Below are positions 56,176 through 64,000 of a DNA stretch of 64,000 nt, piece after piece; the first letter of the stretch is position 1; every line of letters begins with the position of its first letter. The notes under the pieces are model-generated. The model was not told the origin of the DNA. It saw nothing but the letters and a program-made list of their open reading frames with translations, and made no database searches. Where the stretch lies: the NCBI RefSeq assembly GCF_003337215.1, contig NZ_QPIG01000001.1:1054001-1118000 (forward strand), read 5' to 3'. The position numbers and the translations under genes are program-made. Source of the stretch: Oceanihabitans sediminis (GTDB lineage: Bacteria > Bacteroidota > Bacteroidia > Flavobacteriales > Flavobacteriaceae).

Positions 56176-56494
56176 TCTTGTGTTTTTTTAATTATTTAAA
56201 TAATCCTATTAGTATTATAAGAAAAAGATTGAATTTTACTAAATAAAAGCAGGGTAATTTTTAAGAATTACTAATTTATGGGTGTTTTTGCGCAAATTTT
56301 TAACAGATTAACAATTATGACTAAATATTGTTGCGGATTATTTAGTGCTTATTCTTGTGGAAACTGCTGAAAAGTGCTCATTTTCAGTGGTTTTTAGTCT
56401 AAAGAAGTGAAGTTGCTTATAAGTAAATAGTTATACTAAATAAATTATAAGATGTTTGTGTTTGAAAATAAATTCTTTTTTAGAATCTGTTTTT
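56176..56494. other. Gene-free interval upstream of proC
   Basis: About 320 bp without a credible gene on either strand. It must hold the proC promoter (no clear TAnnTTTG found) and contains one hairpin (CTGAAAA 56367-56373 with TTTTCAG 56381-56387, then a T-run on the plus strand) with no gene feeding it. AT content is high. Confidence 0.6.
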
Positions 56495-56614
56495 CTAGAA
56501 TTTGTACGTTAGTCCAGATTGTAAACCAAGAATAAAAGGATTGTAATTACTGTTTTTATTATCTAAACTCATTAGTTGATATTTGAATACAGCATCTATA
56601 TTTAAGGATAGTTT
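56495..56614 (-). pseudogene. Remnant: C-terminal end of an outer-membrane beta-barrel protein
   Basis: Read on the minus strand in the same frame as the lipoprotein above it, immediately after that gene's TAA, this stretch is open for 39 codons to a TAG at 56495. The peptide (KLSLNIDAVFKYQ, then NPFILGLQSGLTYKF) has alternating hydrophobic strands and ends in an aromatic Phe, the classic last strand of a barrel recognised by BamA. There is no start codon of its own apart from an internal ATG. I read it as what is left of a deleted barrel gene. Confidence 0.55.
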
Positions 56615-56824
56615 TTAGTGTAAAGCCAACTTTTTAAATGCAGTTTGTATTAATTGTATGCATTCTTCTGCTTCTATTAACTCTAGTTCTTCTACACAAT
56701 CTTGAAGGTTTCCTTTTAATTCTTCATTATTTACTTCTTCAATGTTGTCGTCATTTGTGCTGCAAGTTGTAAGCGCAAGAGTTATTAATAAGAATAAATA
56801 GAATTTAGGAAGTGTGTTTTTCAT
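56615..56824 (-). CDS. Small lipoprotein of unknown function
   Basis: A 69-residue protein with a lipoprotein-type signal (LLITLALTTCS, Cys21) followed by a short acidic helix-rich part with two more Cys (LQDCVEEL, AEECIQL). No family recognised. The final 10 residues (QTAFKKLALH) lead into a TAA, after which the frame continues into barrel-like sequence, so the C-terminus may not be the original one. A 14-bp palindrome lies just upstream of its start. Confidence 0.55.
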   Translation of the reverse strand: MKNTLPKFYLFLLITLALTTCSTNDDNIEEVNNEELKGNLQDCVEELELIEAEECIQLIQTAFKKLALH

Positions 56825-56835
56825 GATTTTGACTT

Positions 56836-56849
56836 TAGGTATTTACCTA
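56836..56849 (-). promoter_or_regulatory. Candidate operator palindrome upstream of the small lipoprotein
   Basis: TAGGTA-TT-TACCTA, a perfect 6-bp inverted repeat 12 bp before the ATG (56824). Could be an operator or a leader hairpin. Confidence 0.35.
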
Positions 56850-56891
56850 TAGTCTGTAAAATTTCAAAAGGTTGCGTCTTGAAACAAAAAA

Positions 56892-56913
56892 ACCTCGCAA
56901 TTTCTTGCGAGGT
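56892..56913 (-). terminator. Terminator of pnp
   Basis: Perfect 9-bp stem ACCTCGCAA/TTGCGAGGT with loop TTTC, followed on the minus strand by TTTTTTTG, 24 bp past the pnp stop. Confidence 0.92.
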
Positions 56914-56936
56914 CTTCATTATATAAAGAAAATTAA

Positions 56937-59174
56937 TTAGTTATTTTCTCTTGGTTTTCTATCGTCACGTTTGTTGTTACGATTGTCTCTACCTCTGTTG
57001 TCACGTCCGTTAGAACGGTTATCTTCTCTTGGAGCTCTTTCTTTAAAACCTTCTGGTTTTGGTAAGATAGCTTTACGAGAAACTTTTTCTTTACGAGTTC
57101 TAGAATCGATACCGAAGTATTTCACATCAAATACATCGCCCATGTTTACTACATCCGATACATTTTCTGTACGTTCCCAAGCTAATTCAGATACGTGTAA
57201 TAAAACTTCGTTTCCTGGAGCTTGTGTATATTCTACAACAGCACCAAAATCTAACATTTTAATTACTTTTACTTCGTAAATGCTACCCACTTCTGGTTTG
57301 AATAATAAAGAATCTATTTTTGCTAAAACAGCATCAATTCCTTTTTTACCAACACCTAAAATTTCTACAATACCTTCTTCCGTTACAGGGTCTTCGTTAA
57401 TAACGATGGTTGTATCGGTTTCTTTTTGCATTTCCTGAATTACTTTTCCACCAGGTCCGATTAAAGCACCAATGAATTCGTTAGGAATACGTCTAGTTAC
57501 CATTGTAGGAGCGTGTTCTTTAACTTCAGCATTTGGCTTATCGATAGTTTCTGTAATCTTGTTTAAGATATGTAAACGACCGTCACGAGCTTGTTTTAGT
57601 GCATTCACTAAAATTTCGTAAGACAATCCTTTTACTTTAATATCCATTTGACAAGCAGTAATACCATCTGCAGTACCAGTTACTTTAAAGTCCATATCAC
57701 CTAAATGATCTTCATCACCTAAGATATCAGACAATACCGCGTATTTTCCCGAATTACCATCAGAAATTAATCCCATAGCAATACCAGAAACTGGCTTAAT
57801 TAATTGCACACCAGCATCCATAAGTGCCATTGTACCTGCACAAACTGTTGCCATAGAAGAAGAACCGTTAGATTCTAAGATTTCAGAAACAACTCTTACT
57901 GTGTAAGGGCTATCGTCTGGAACCATTCCTTTAAGTGCACGTTGTGCTAAGTTACCATGTCCGATCTCACGACGAGATGTTCCACGAATTGGTCTTGCCT
58001 CACCTGTTGAGAAAGGAGGGAAGTTATAATGTAAATAGAAACGCTCTTCACCTTCGTAAGATGGCATATCTATTTGGTTTGCTTCTCTTGATGTACCTAG
58101 AGTAACTGTTGCTAATGCTTGCGTTTCTCCACGTGTAAAGATTGCAGAACCGTGTGTAGATGGTAAATAATCTACCTCACACCATATTGGTCTAATCTCA
58201 TCAGTTTTTCTACCATCTAAACGTAAACCTTCGTTTAAGGTTAGATCTCGAATAGCTTCTTTTTCAGCTTGGTAGTAATATTTTGAAACCATTCCACCGA
58301 AGTCTTCTAATTCTTCTTCGCTGAAAGTAGCTTTAATTTCTTCTTTGATTGCATCGAATGCAGCGCTTCTTTCATGTTTAGCAGATCCAGCTTTTGCAAT
58401 TGCATACACTTTATCATAAGCCATATCACGAATTTTCTTCGCTAAATCTTCGTCTGTTCTTTCTGGAGCGTATTCACGAACTTCTTTCTTTCCGAATGCT
58501 TCTGCTAATCTTACTTGAGCAGCACATTGTTCTTTAATTGCTTCGTGAGCAAACTTAATAGCTTCCGCCATTTCTTCTTCAGAAATCTCATCCATTTCAC
58601 CTTCAACCATCATAACTGAATCGGCAGAAGCTCCAATCATCATATCGATGTCAGACTCTAACAATTGCGCACGTGTTGGGTTGATAATGAATTCGCCATT
58701 AATACGACCAACTCTTGCTTCAGAGATTGGACATTCAAAAGGGAAATCTGATAATTGAATTGCAGCAGAAGCAGCTAATCCAGCCATAGCGTCTGGCATC
58801 ACGTCTTCGTCATGAGACATTAACTGAATCATTACTTGTGTTTCTGCGTGGTAATCTTTTGGGAATAACGGACGTAGAACTCTGTCTACTAAACGCATTG
58901 TCAATACTTCACCATCACTAGGTCTTGCTTCTCTTTTGAAGAAACCGCCTGGGTAACGCCCTGAGGCAGCAAATTTTTCTCTGTAATCTACAGTTAACGG
59001 TAAAAAGTCAACATCAGATTGTTTGTAATTGGAAACAACAGTACATAGTAACATACATTTTCCAGATCGCACTACAACGCTACCATGCGCTTGTTTTGCT
59101 AATTTTCCGGTTTCGATAGAGATTTCTCTTCCATCACCAAGGTCTATGACCTCTTTAAATACTTTTGGAATCAT
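56937..59174 (-). CDS. pnp: Polyribonucleotide nucleotidyltransferase (PNPase)
   Basis: A 745-residue phosphorolytic 3'-5' exoribonuclease of mRNA decay. Domain order: RNase PH 1 (about 10-145), helical domain, RNase PH 2 (about 330-555), KH ([22 protein letters not shown]) and S1 ([16 protein letters not shown]). The last 35 residues are an Arg/Asn/Asp-rich tail ([17 protein letters not shown]) likely to add RNA binding. ATG 59174 ([13 protein letters not shown]) is the family start; the frame stays open to 59228. It follows rpsO, the classic rpsO-pnp pair, with a terminator between. Confidence 0.95.
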   Translation of the reverse strand: MIPKVFKEVIDLGDGREISIETGKLAKQAHGSVVVRSGKCMLLCTVVSNYKQSDVDFLPLTVDYREKFAASGRYPGGFFKREARPSDGEVLTMRLVDRVLRPLFPKDYHAETQVMIQLMSHDEDVMPDAMAGLAASAAIQLSDFPFECPISEARVGRINGEFIINPTRAQLLESDIDMMIGASADSVMMVEGEMDEISEEEMAEAIKFAHEAIKEQCAAQVRLAEAFGKKEVREYAPERTDEDLAKKIRDMAYDKVYAIAKAGSAKHERSAAFDAIKEEIKATFSEEELEDFGGMVSKYYYQAEKEAIRDLTLNEGLRLDGRKTDEIRPIWCEVDYLPSTHGSAIFTRGETQALATVTLGTSREANQIDMPSYEGEERFYLHYNFPPFSTGEARPIRGTSRREIGHGNLAQRALKGMVPDDSPYTVRVVSEILESNGSSSMATVCAGTMALMDAGVQLIKPVSGIAMGLISDGNSGKYAVLSDILGDEDHLGDMDFKVTGTADGITACQMDIKVKGLSYEILVNALKQARDGRLHILNKITETIDKPNAEVKEHAPTMVTRRIPNEFIGALIGPGGKVIQEMQKETDTTIVINEDPVTEEGIVEILGVGKKGIDAVLAKIDSLLFKPEVGSIYEVKVIKMLDFGAVVEYTQAPGNEVLLHVSELAWERTENVSDVVNMGDVFDVKYFGIDSRTRKEKVSRKAILPKPEGFKERAPREDNRSNGRDNRGRDNRNNKRDDRKPRENN

Positions 59175-59338
59175 AATTTTAATTCTAAATTCTAGCCCAT
59201 TATTGCTGACTAGAACAATGTTAAACAATGGTCGTTGTGTTGTTGTGTAGTTGTTGTTTGGACCAATGAAAAACTGTAATAAGCTTCTTATTTTACGGCT
59301 TTTAGACTCTTCCGAATGAGTTGTTATAAAAACAAAAA

Positions 59339-59357
59339 AAGAGGCGCGAAGCCTCTT
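59339..59357 (-). terminator. Terminator/attenuator between rpsO and pnp
   Basis: Stem AAGAGGC/GCCTCTT with loop GCGAA, then a T-run on the minus strand, 10 bp past the rpsO stop. Read-through to pnp is possible. Confidence 0.85.
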
Positions 59358-59367
59358 AATATTGTGA

Positions 59368-59637
59368 TTATTTTCTTAACCCTAATTCTTTCACTATAGC
59401 ACGATATCTTAAGACATCTTTCTTAGTTAAGTAATCAAGTAAAGCACGACGTTTACCTACTAATTTCACTAATGAACGCTCAGTGTTGAAATCTTTACGG
59501 TTTCTTTTTAAGTGCTCAGTTAAGTGGTTAATTCTTTCTGTAAATAATGCAATTTGTCCTTCTGGAGAACCAGTATTTTTTGCACTACCACCGTGTTTTT
59601 TAAATAATTCTTCTTTTGCTTTTTGATCTAAATACAT
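59368..59637 (-). CDS. rpsO: 30S ribosomal protein S15
   Basis: An 89-residue ribosomal protein, the exact family length when started at ATG 59637 ([10 protein letters not shown]). It contains [28 protein letters not shown] and [10 protein letters not shown], the 16S rRNA-binding parts. It binds the central domain of 16S rRNA early in assembly. A leader of about 48 nt with a small hairpin precedes it. Confidence 0.97.
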   Translation of the reverse strand: MYLDQKAKEELFKKHGGSAKNTGSPEGQIALFTERINHLTEHLKRNRKDFNTERSLVKLVGKRRALLDYLTKKDVLRYRAIVKELGLRK

Positions 59638-59691
59638 GCTAATATTTTTGTAAATGATTTTTATGTACACGAAAGATTATCTTCCGATCGG

Positions 59692-59699
59692 CAAATATA
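59692..59699 (-). promoter_or_regulatory. -7 box of rpsO
   Basis: TATATTTG on the minus strand, a perfect TAnnTTTG, about 55 bp before the ATG; the -33 region is AT-rich without a TTG. Confidence 0.5.
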
Positions 59700-59738
59700 G
59701 TAATTAAAAATTATTAAAAACTAAATTATTTTAAATCT

Positions 59739-60596
59739 TTACGCTCTTACTGGCTGATTTGTAATTAAATCAATGTATTGGTTTACTTTGTCTTTTAAGT
59801 GTTTACGATGTGTAATAAAGTCTAAGAAACCATGTTCAAGTAAGAATTCTGATGTTTGAAATCCTTCTGGAAGTTCTTTTCCTGTAGTATCTCTTACAAT
59901 TCTAGGTCCTGCAAAACCAATTAATGCTCCAGGTTCACTAATGTTGATGTCACCTAGCATAGCGAAAGAAGCTGTTGTTCCTCCTGTAGTAGGATCTGTA
60001 CATAATGAAATATATGGAATACCTGCATCTGCTAATTGTGCAAGTTTTACAGAAGTTTTAGCTAATTGCATTAATGATAATGCTGCTTCCATCATTCTTG
60101 CTCCACCAGATTTTGATATGATCATGAATGGAATTTTGTTCTTTAGAGAATAGTCTGCAGCACGTGCAATTTTTTCTCCTACAACAGAACCCATAGATCC
60201 ACCAATAAAGCTGAAATCCATACAAGCTACAACTAGGTCTTTACCTTTAGATTTACCAACCGCTGTACGAACAGCATCTTTAAGTTTGGTTTTTTCTTGA
60301 GCAGCTTTTAAACGTTCTGGGTATTTTTTAGTGTCTTCAAATTTTAAAGGGTCTTTAGACTCTAATTTAGTATCTAACTCTTTAAAGTTATTGTCATCGA
60401 ATAAAATTTGGAAATATTCATTACTACCAATTCTTACATGATAACCGTCTTCTGGACTTACGTAGAAGTTTTGCTCTAATTCTTTGGCATCTACTATTTT
60501 TCCTGTTGGAGATTTGTACCACAACCCTTTTGGTGTGTCCTTTTTCTCTTGTGTTGAGGTAGTAATACCTTTTTCTTTTCTTTTAAACCAAGCCAT
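59739..60596 (-). CDS. accD: Acetyl-CoA carboxylase carboxyltransferase beta subunit, zinc-less
   Basis: A 285-residue crotonase-fold subunit that transfers the carboxyl group from biotin to acetyl-CoA with AccA, giving malonyl-CoA. Core motifs: [43 protein letters not shown] and GFAGPRIV. The N-terminal zinc ribbon is recognisable by alignment ([24 protein letters not shown]), yet all four metal-binding Cys are replaced (SPTG and SPED). The core is intact, so the enzyme should be active. Monocistronic, with a good promoter. Confidence 0.94.
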   Translation of the reverse strand: MAWFKRKEKGITTSTQEKKDTPKGLWYKSPTGKIVDAKELEQNFYVSPEDGYHVRIGSNEYFQILFDDNNFKELDTKLESKDPLKFEDTKKYPERLKAAQEKTKLKDAVRTAVGKSKGKDLVVACMDFSFIGGSMGSVVGEKIARAADYSLKNKIPFMIISKSGGARMMEAALSLMQLAKTSVKLAQLADAGIPYISLCTDPTTGGTTASFAMLGDINISEPGALIGFAGPRIVRDTTGKELPEGFQTSEFLLEHGFLDFITHRKHLKDKVNQYIDLITNQPVRA

Positions 60597-60673
60597 TTAT
60601 TATAGGTTTTGTTTTTATGTTTTTTTGCTTTGCGCTTGAAATTCTTTTAACGAATTTACAAACTAGAAGCCGA

Positions 60674-60705
60674 CAAAAATAATCTTTTTATCAATATCCC
60701 TCAAA
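60674..60705 (-). promoter_or_regulatory. Promoter of accD
   Basis: On the minus strand TTTG (60705-60702), 20-bp spacer and TATTTTTG (60681-60674), the full Bacteroidota consensus, with a leader of about 70 nt. Confidence 0.78.
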
Positions 60706-60760
60706 AATTGACGCTACTAAGTATTCTGCTTGTACTATAAATAAGGAATAGCTTTAGTTT

Positions 60761-60870
60761 GCGTTAGCGATTGAGGCTTTGTTGGAGCTCTTTTTAATTA
60801 TTGCCTTTACAATAAGAAAGGCAATAATTAAAAAAGCGATTGCCGAAAGCGCGACCTTTAGGTAACGCCC
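60761..60870. repeat. Palindromic intergenic repeat element
   Basis: A self-contained block between accD and fbaA. Outer inverted ends GCGTTA (60761-60766) and TAACGC (60863-60868) enclose a direct pair of GCGATTG and a central 18-bp perfect inverted repeat (60791-60808 and 60817-60834) around an 8-nt loop. The GC-richer flanks (GCGTTAGCGATTGAGGC, GCCGAAAGCGCGACC) stand out from the AT-rich surroundings. Similar GCGTTAGCGATTG...GAAAGCGCGACC blocks occur between genes in Flavobacteriia, as far as I recall. Confidence 0.65.
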
Positions 60871-60878
60871 TTATTATA

Positions 60879-61946
60879 TTATAAAGTATTCACGTTGTTT
60901 AAATCTTCGAAAGCTTGTTTTAAACGCTCCACAAACGATTGCTCCCCTTTACGTAACCAAACACGTGGGTCGTAATGTTTTTTGTTTGGAGAATCTGGAC
61001 CTTCTGGATTACCAATTTGTGATTGTAGGTAGTCTTTTTTCTCATCCATATAATCTCTTACGCCAGTCATAAATGCATATTGCATGTCTGTGTCAATATT
61101 CATTTTTATAACTCCGTAGCTAATTGCTTCTCTAATTTCTTCTAGAGAAGAACCGGAACCACCGTGGAATACAAAATCAATATGATTGTGTGGTAAATTG
61201 TGTTTTTTTGAAAGGAATTCTTGAGAATTCTTTAAGATTTTTGGAGTTAATTTTACGTTTCCTGGTTTGTAAACTCCGTGTACGTTTCCGAATGCTGCTG
61301 CAATAGTGAATTGGTCGCTAACTTTGATTAGCTCTTCGTATGCGTAAGCTACTTCTTCTGGTTGCGTATAAAGTTTAGACTCATCAACATCTGAGTTGTC
61401 TACACCATCTTCTTCACCACCTGTAATACCTAATTCTATTTCTAGAGTCATACCCATTTTGCTCATTCTAGCTAGGTATTGTTTACAGATTTCTATGTTT
61501 TCCTCTATAGGCTCTTCACTTAAATCAATCATGTGAGAACTGTATAGTGGTTTTCCTGTTTCTTTAAAGTGTTGTTCACTTGCATCTAATAAACCGTCAA
61601 TCCAAGGAAGTAGTTTTTTTGCACAGTGATCTGTATGTAAAATTACTGGAACACCATAAGCTTCCGCCATTAAATGCACGTGTTTTGCCCCTGCAACACT
61701 ACCTGCTATAGCTGCTTTTTGGTTGTCGTTACTTAGTCCTTTTCCTGCGTTAAATACTCCACCTCCGTTTGAGAATTGGATAATAACTGGAGCGTTTAAA
61801 GCTGCTGCTGTTTCTAAAACACCATTAATACTATTTGATCCAACTACGTTTACTGCTGGAAGTGCAAATCCTTTTTCTTTAGCTAGTTTAAAGATTTCTT
61901 GCACTTCACGTCCTGTTGCAACTCCTGGTTTTATATTATGTGCCAT
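60879..61946 (-). CDS. fbaA: Class II fructose-1,6-bisphosphate aldolase
   Basis: A 355-residue zinc aldolase of glycolysis and gluconeogenesis. Zinc and catalytic motifs: VILHTDHCAKKLLPW (Asp and His), ELGITGGEEDG, AAFGNVHGVYKPG and the VFHGGSGSS phosphate site followed by KMNIDTDMQ. Length matches the E. coli class IIA enzyme (359 aa). ATG 61946. A TACTTTTG -7 box lies upstream on the minus strand. Confidence 0.97.
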   Translation of the reverse strand: MAHNIKPGVATGREVQEIFKLAKEKGFALPAVNVVGSNSINGVLETAAALNAPVIIQFSNGGGVFNAGKGLSNDNQKAAIAGSVAGAKHVHLMAEAYGVPVILHTDHCAKKLLPWIDGLLDASEQHFKETGKPLYSSHMIDLSEEPIEENIEICKQYLARMSKMGMTLEIELGITGGEEDGVDNSDVDESKLYTQPEEVAYAYEELIKVSDQFTIAAAFGNVHGVYKPGNVKLTPKILKNSQEFLSKKHNLPHNHIDFVFHGGSGSSLEEIREAISYGVIKMNIDTDMQYAFMTGVRDYMDEKKDYLQSQIGNPEGPDSPNKKHYDPRVWLRKGEQSFVERLKQAFEDLNNVNTL

Positions 61947-61983
61947 TTTAAAATGTTATTTCTTATTGATTTATTAGATTGTT

Positions 61984-61991
61984 CAAAAGTA
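61984..61991 (-). promoter_or_regulatory. Candidate -7 box of fbaA
   Basis: TACTTTTG on the minus strand matches TAnnTTTG, 37 bp before the ATG; no TTG at -33. Confidence 0.4.
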
Positions 61992-62069
61992 CGTAATTTT
62001 TAAATAATCTGTATTAAAATTGTGCTTTCTTGAGGGAAATGGGGTGTGCTAAATTTTAAATTAGCTGTA

Positions 62070-64000
62070 TCAAAAAGGATAGTTTATACCAATATTATAA
62101 ACAGCTTTGCTTAGGCTATAGTTTTTTAGCCATCGGTTACCTTCAAGGGCAGGGTTGTAGGTTTTAAACCCTAAATCTAATCTTGCTACTGCAAAACCGA
62201 AATCATATCTTATACCAAAACCGGTTCCTATAGCTATGTCTTTAAGCGAAGAAAGATTATTGAAAGTTGCTTTTGGGTCTTCAACATCGTCAAGTACGTT
62301 CCATATATTCCCTACATCTACGAACAAAGCACCGTTTACATCTCCAAAAATATTGAATCTGCTTTCAAAATTGAATGCTATTTTTAAGTTGGCTTCGTTA
62401 AACTCGTTATTAGTTTTAGAGCTTCCTGGACCAAGATTGTAGGCTGTCCATGCACGGTTGTCGTTAGTTCCTCCTGCAAAGAAACTCTTTGAGAAGGGGA
62501 TGTTTTTTGAGTTTCCGTACGGAATAGCAATACCTATAAATCCGCGAGCAGCTAGAACGTTTTTCTTTCCTAAGTCCCAGTGACGTATATAATCGAATTC
62601 TGTTTTTACATATTGCGAGAAGGCAACGTTAAAGAGTTCGTATTGGTCGTTGTTATTTTTTTCTAAACCAAGCGTGTTTGCTGCTGCAGAAAAGATGTTT
62701 CCTGCTAATTCTAATTTAAAACGAAAGATAGAGAAGGTTTCATCAAATAGATTTTCACGTTTGTCCTTCGTATAACTATAGTTGGAAGCTATAATAAGGT
62801 TGTTTTCGGTTAGTCTGTTTTTTCTTTCGTTTATTGCAGAAACCGATTTGAAGTCTGGGTCATCTGGAGTTAATGTAGTGTTTCCGTTTAGTACATCATT
62901 AATGAATAGGTTGGTTTGTGTAGGGATGCTTAAATCGCTTCCGTCTGCTGTATAGTTTAAGCCTTGAGCTATATTGTTTAGGTTGTTAAAGGATGTTTCA
63001 TAAACTTGAAAATAATTAGCAATGTTCAAGTTTCTTACATACTGTAAGTTGAATACATCATATCTATGAGTAGCTGTTTTATTAGGTAGCCATTTATAGT
63101 TGAATACTCCAGAAAGGGTTTGTTTGTCTAGACCAATATTTGTTTGACTTGTAGTAGAAAGAGTAATTCTAGTACTAGGCAACATGTGCTTAGGTATAAT
63201 TCTCTCTGTATTAAAAGGCGAGAGTAATCTAGGGATGGTTAATCTTAAATTTGCTCCAATTTCATTAATATCAAAGAAATGATCTCTGTCGTTTGCTGCA
63301 TCCTTTGAAGATCCAATAGATCCAATAGCTGAAAGCTCTAAGGTTTCGGCTCCTCTAAAAACATTTCGCATTAACAGACTTGGGTTTAGCGAAAAACCAA
63401 CGGTTTGAATGTTACTTTGTGAAACTTCGGCTCTAAAGCTAAGGTTGAATTTCTTTAAAGGGGTTAAATAAATATTGGCTGTAAGCGTAGAATCGTTGTT
63501 TTCTATATACTCAATATCTGGATATTTAAAAGTCTTTAAATTACTTATGTGTCTATAGGTTCTGGTTCTATTTATATCTCTAAAAGTATTGTTTGGGGTA
63601 ATAAAAATAGCATCGGTTAAGGCTTTTGGGTTAAAACGCATTTTTCCAATACTAAACAGGTTGTAGTTTTTGTATGAAAGTGTATCGCTTATGGTTTTGT
63701 TTCTGTTTTCGTAGGAGCTAGTAGTAAAAATATTCACGTCTTTTACCTTATAGGTTGTAAACGGAATTTGGTAATTAGAATCTAGTTTTCTTACCACTCT
63801 ATTATTAATCTGTAAATCTACTTTTACCTTATGGTCGTTCGCAATAGAGTCCATTTCAAAAAAGACATAATCTTGGCTAAAATGATATACTCCAGAATTT
63901 CTAAAGTAATCTGTTAGTCGGTCTTTTTCTTGCTCAAACGTGGTTGTTTTATATTGTTCTTTTTTAATGAAAGAGTTCTTTTCGCTTAGTTTGTATAAGG
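62070..64000 (-). CDS. tamL: BamA/TamA-family outer-membrane assembly protein, probably TamL (5' end outside window)
   Basis: The visible 643 codons are open from the right window edge to the TAA at 62070; the true start lies beyond 64000. The N-terminal visible part (LTDYFRNSGVYHFSQDYVFFEMDS) is a POTRA-type repeat, followed from about 63500 by a 16-strand Omp85 barrel with the family motif region FAGGTNDNRAW (near 62470) and a terminal strand NIGINYPF. In Bacteroidota such lipoprotein-anchored Omp85 proteins are called TamL and work with TamB in moving lipids or proteins to the outer membrane. BamA itself is the alternative; the missing lipobox would decide. Confidence 0.8.
   Translation of the reverse strand, partial: LYKLSEKNSFIKKEQYKTTTFEQEKDRLTDYFRNSGVYHFSQDYVFFEMDSIANDHKVKVDLQINNRVVRKLDSNYQIPFTTYKVKDVNIFTTSSYENRNKTISDTLSYKNYNLFSIGKMRFNPKALTDAIFITPNNTFRDINRTRTYRHISNLKTFKYPDIEYIENNDSTLTANIYLTPLKKFNLSFRAEVSQSNIQTVGFSLNPSLLMRNVFRGAETLELSAIGSIGSSKDAANDRDHFFDINEIGANLRLTIPRLLSPFNTERIIPKHMLPSTRITLSTTSQTNIGLDKQTLSGVFNYKWLPNKTATHRYDVFNLQYVRNLNIANYFQVYETSFNNLNNIAQGLNYTADGSDLSIPTQTNLFINDVLNGNTTLTPDDPDFKSVSAINERKNRLTENNLIIASNYSYTKDKRENLFDETFSIFRFKLELAGNIFSAAANTLGLEKNNNDQYELFNVAFSQYVKTEFDYIRHWDLGKKNVLAARGFIGIAIPYGNSKNIPFSKSFFAGGTNDNRAWTAYNLGPGSSKTNNEFNEANLKIAFNFESRFNIFGDVNGALFVDVGNIWNVLDDVEDPKATFNNLSSLKDIAIGTGFGIRYDFGFAVARLDLGFKTYNPALEGNRWLKNYSLSKAVYNIGINYPF

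Noticed and set aside
56367-56396. Terminator-like hairpin with a T-run on the plus strand.
   Set aside because: No plus-strand gene reads into it, so I only mention it in the description of the gap.
1-64000. CRISPR arrays, prophage, insertion sequences, integrated elements.
   Set aside because: No regularly spaced repeats, transposase, integrase or phage genes were found; gene content and spacing are those of a stable core chromosome.

Overview
The window is a contiguous piece of a low-GC chromosome from a member of the Bacteroidota, almost certainly a marine-type Flavobacteriaceae. The evidence is the short primary sigma factor (RpoD, about 287 aa), promoters of the TTTG-N20-TAnnTTTG type that this sigma reads, weak or absent Shine-Dalgarno sequences, a GYDIA-type GHMP kinase beside HMG-CoA reductase, an FtsL-like protein in the dcw cluster, a TamL/BamA-type barrel, and an AccD without zinc cysteines. 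I see no prophage, insertion sequence, CRISPR array or rRNA operon. Nearly everything is core metabolism and envelope biogenesis.

Layout. 1-3.9 kb (minus strand): the 3' part of an arsenosugar radical-SAM gene (arsS) with its AhpD-like partner, a guanine/cytosine-type deaminase, a secreted S10 carboxypeptidase and a YqiA-like esterase, then tRNA-Phe. 4.4-12.2 kb (plus): a tightly coupled run coaX - outer-membrane barrel - TPR protein - lptC - small membrane protein - CorC-like protein, followed by a PpiD/SurA-like foldase. 12.2-14.5 kb (minus): mevalonate-pathway pair (GYDIA kinase, class II HMG-CoA reductase). 14.6-20.9 kb (plus): peptide utilisation (S9 dipeptidyl peptidase, two POT transporters) and a periplasmic thioredoxin. 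20.9-25.7 kb (minus): surE - small membrane protein - lpxB - NlpC/P60 lipoprotein - comEC operon. 25.9-30.6 kb: tail-specific protease, ABC permease, engB and a hydrolase.

30.8-46.6 kb (plus) is the complete division/cell-wall cluster: mraZ, rsmH, ftsL, ftsI, murE, mraY, murD, ftsW, murG, murC, ftsQ, ftsA, ftsZ. It lacks murF and ddl. It is preceded by three tandem 10-bp MraZ boxes, and four of its genes start with GTG or TTG. After it come yqeY, tRNA-Arg and an MtfA-type peptidase.

48.3-51.3 kb (plus) is the most unusual part: a small exported protein, a DoxX membrane protein, an exported DsrE-like protein and a lipoprotein of the UshA/SoxB metallophosphoesterase superfamily. A Crp/Fnr-type palindrome lies upstream at an activator-like distance. 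I read this as a candidate periplasmic sulfur-handling module.

51.4-64 kb (minus): rpe, rpoD, the full proline pathway proC-proB-proA, a small lipoprotein followed in frame by the leftover C-terminus of a beta-barrel protein, pnp, rpsO, accD, a palindromic intergenic repeat, fbaA, and a TamL/BamA-family barrel that runs off the right edge.
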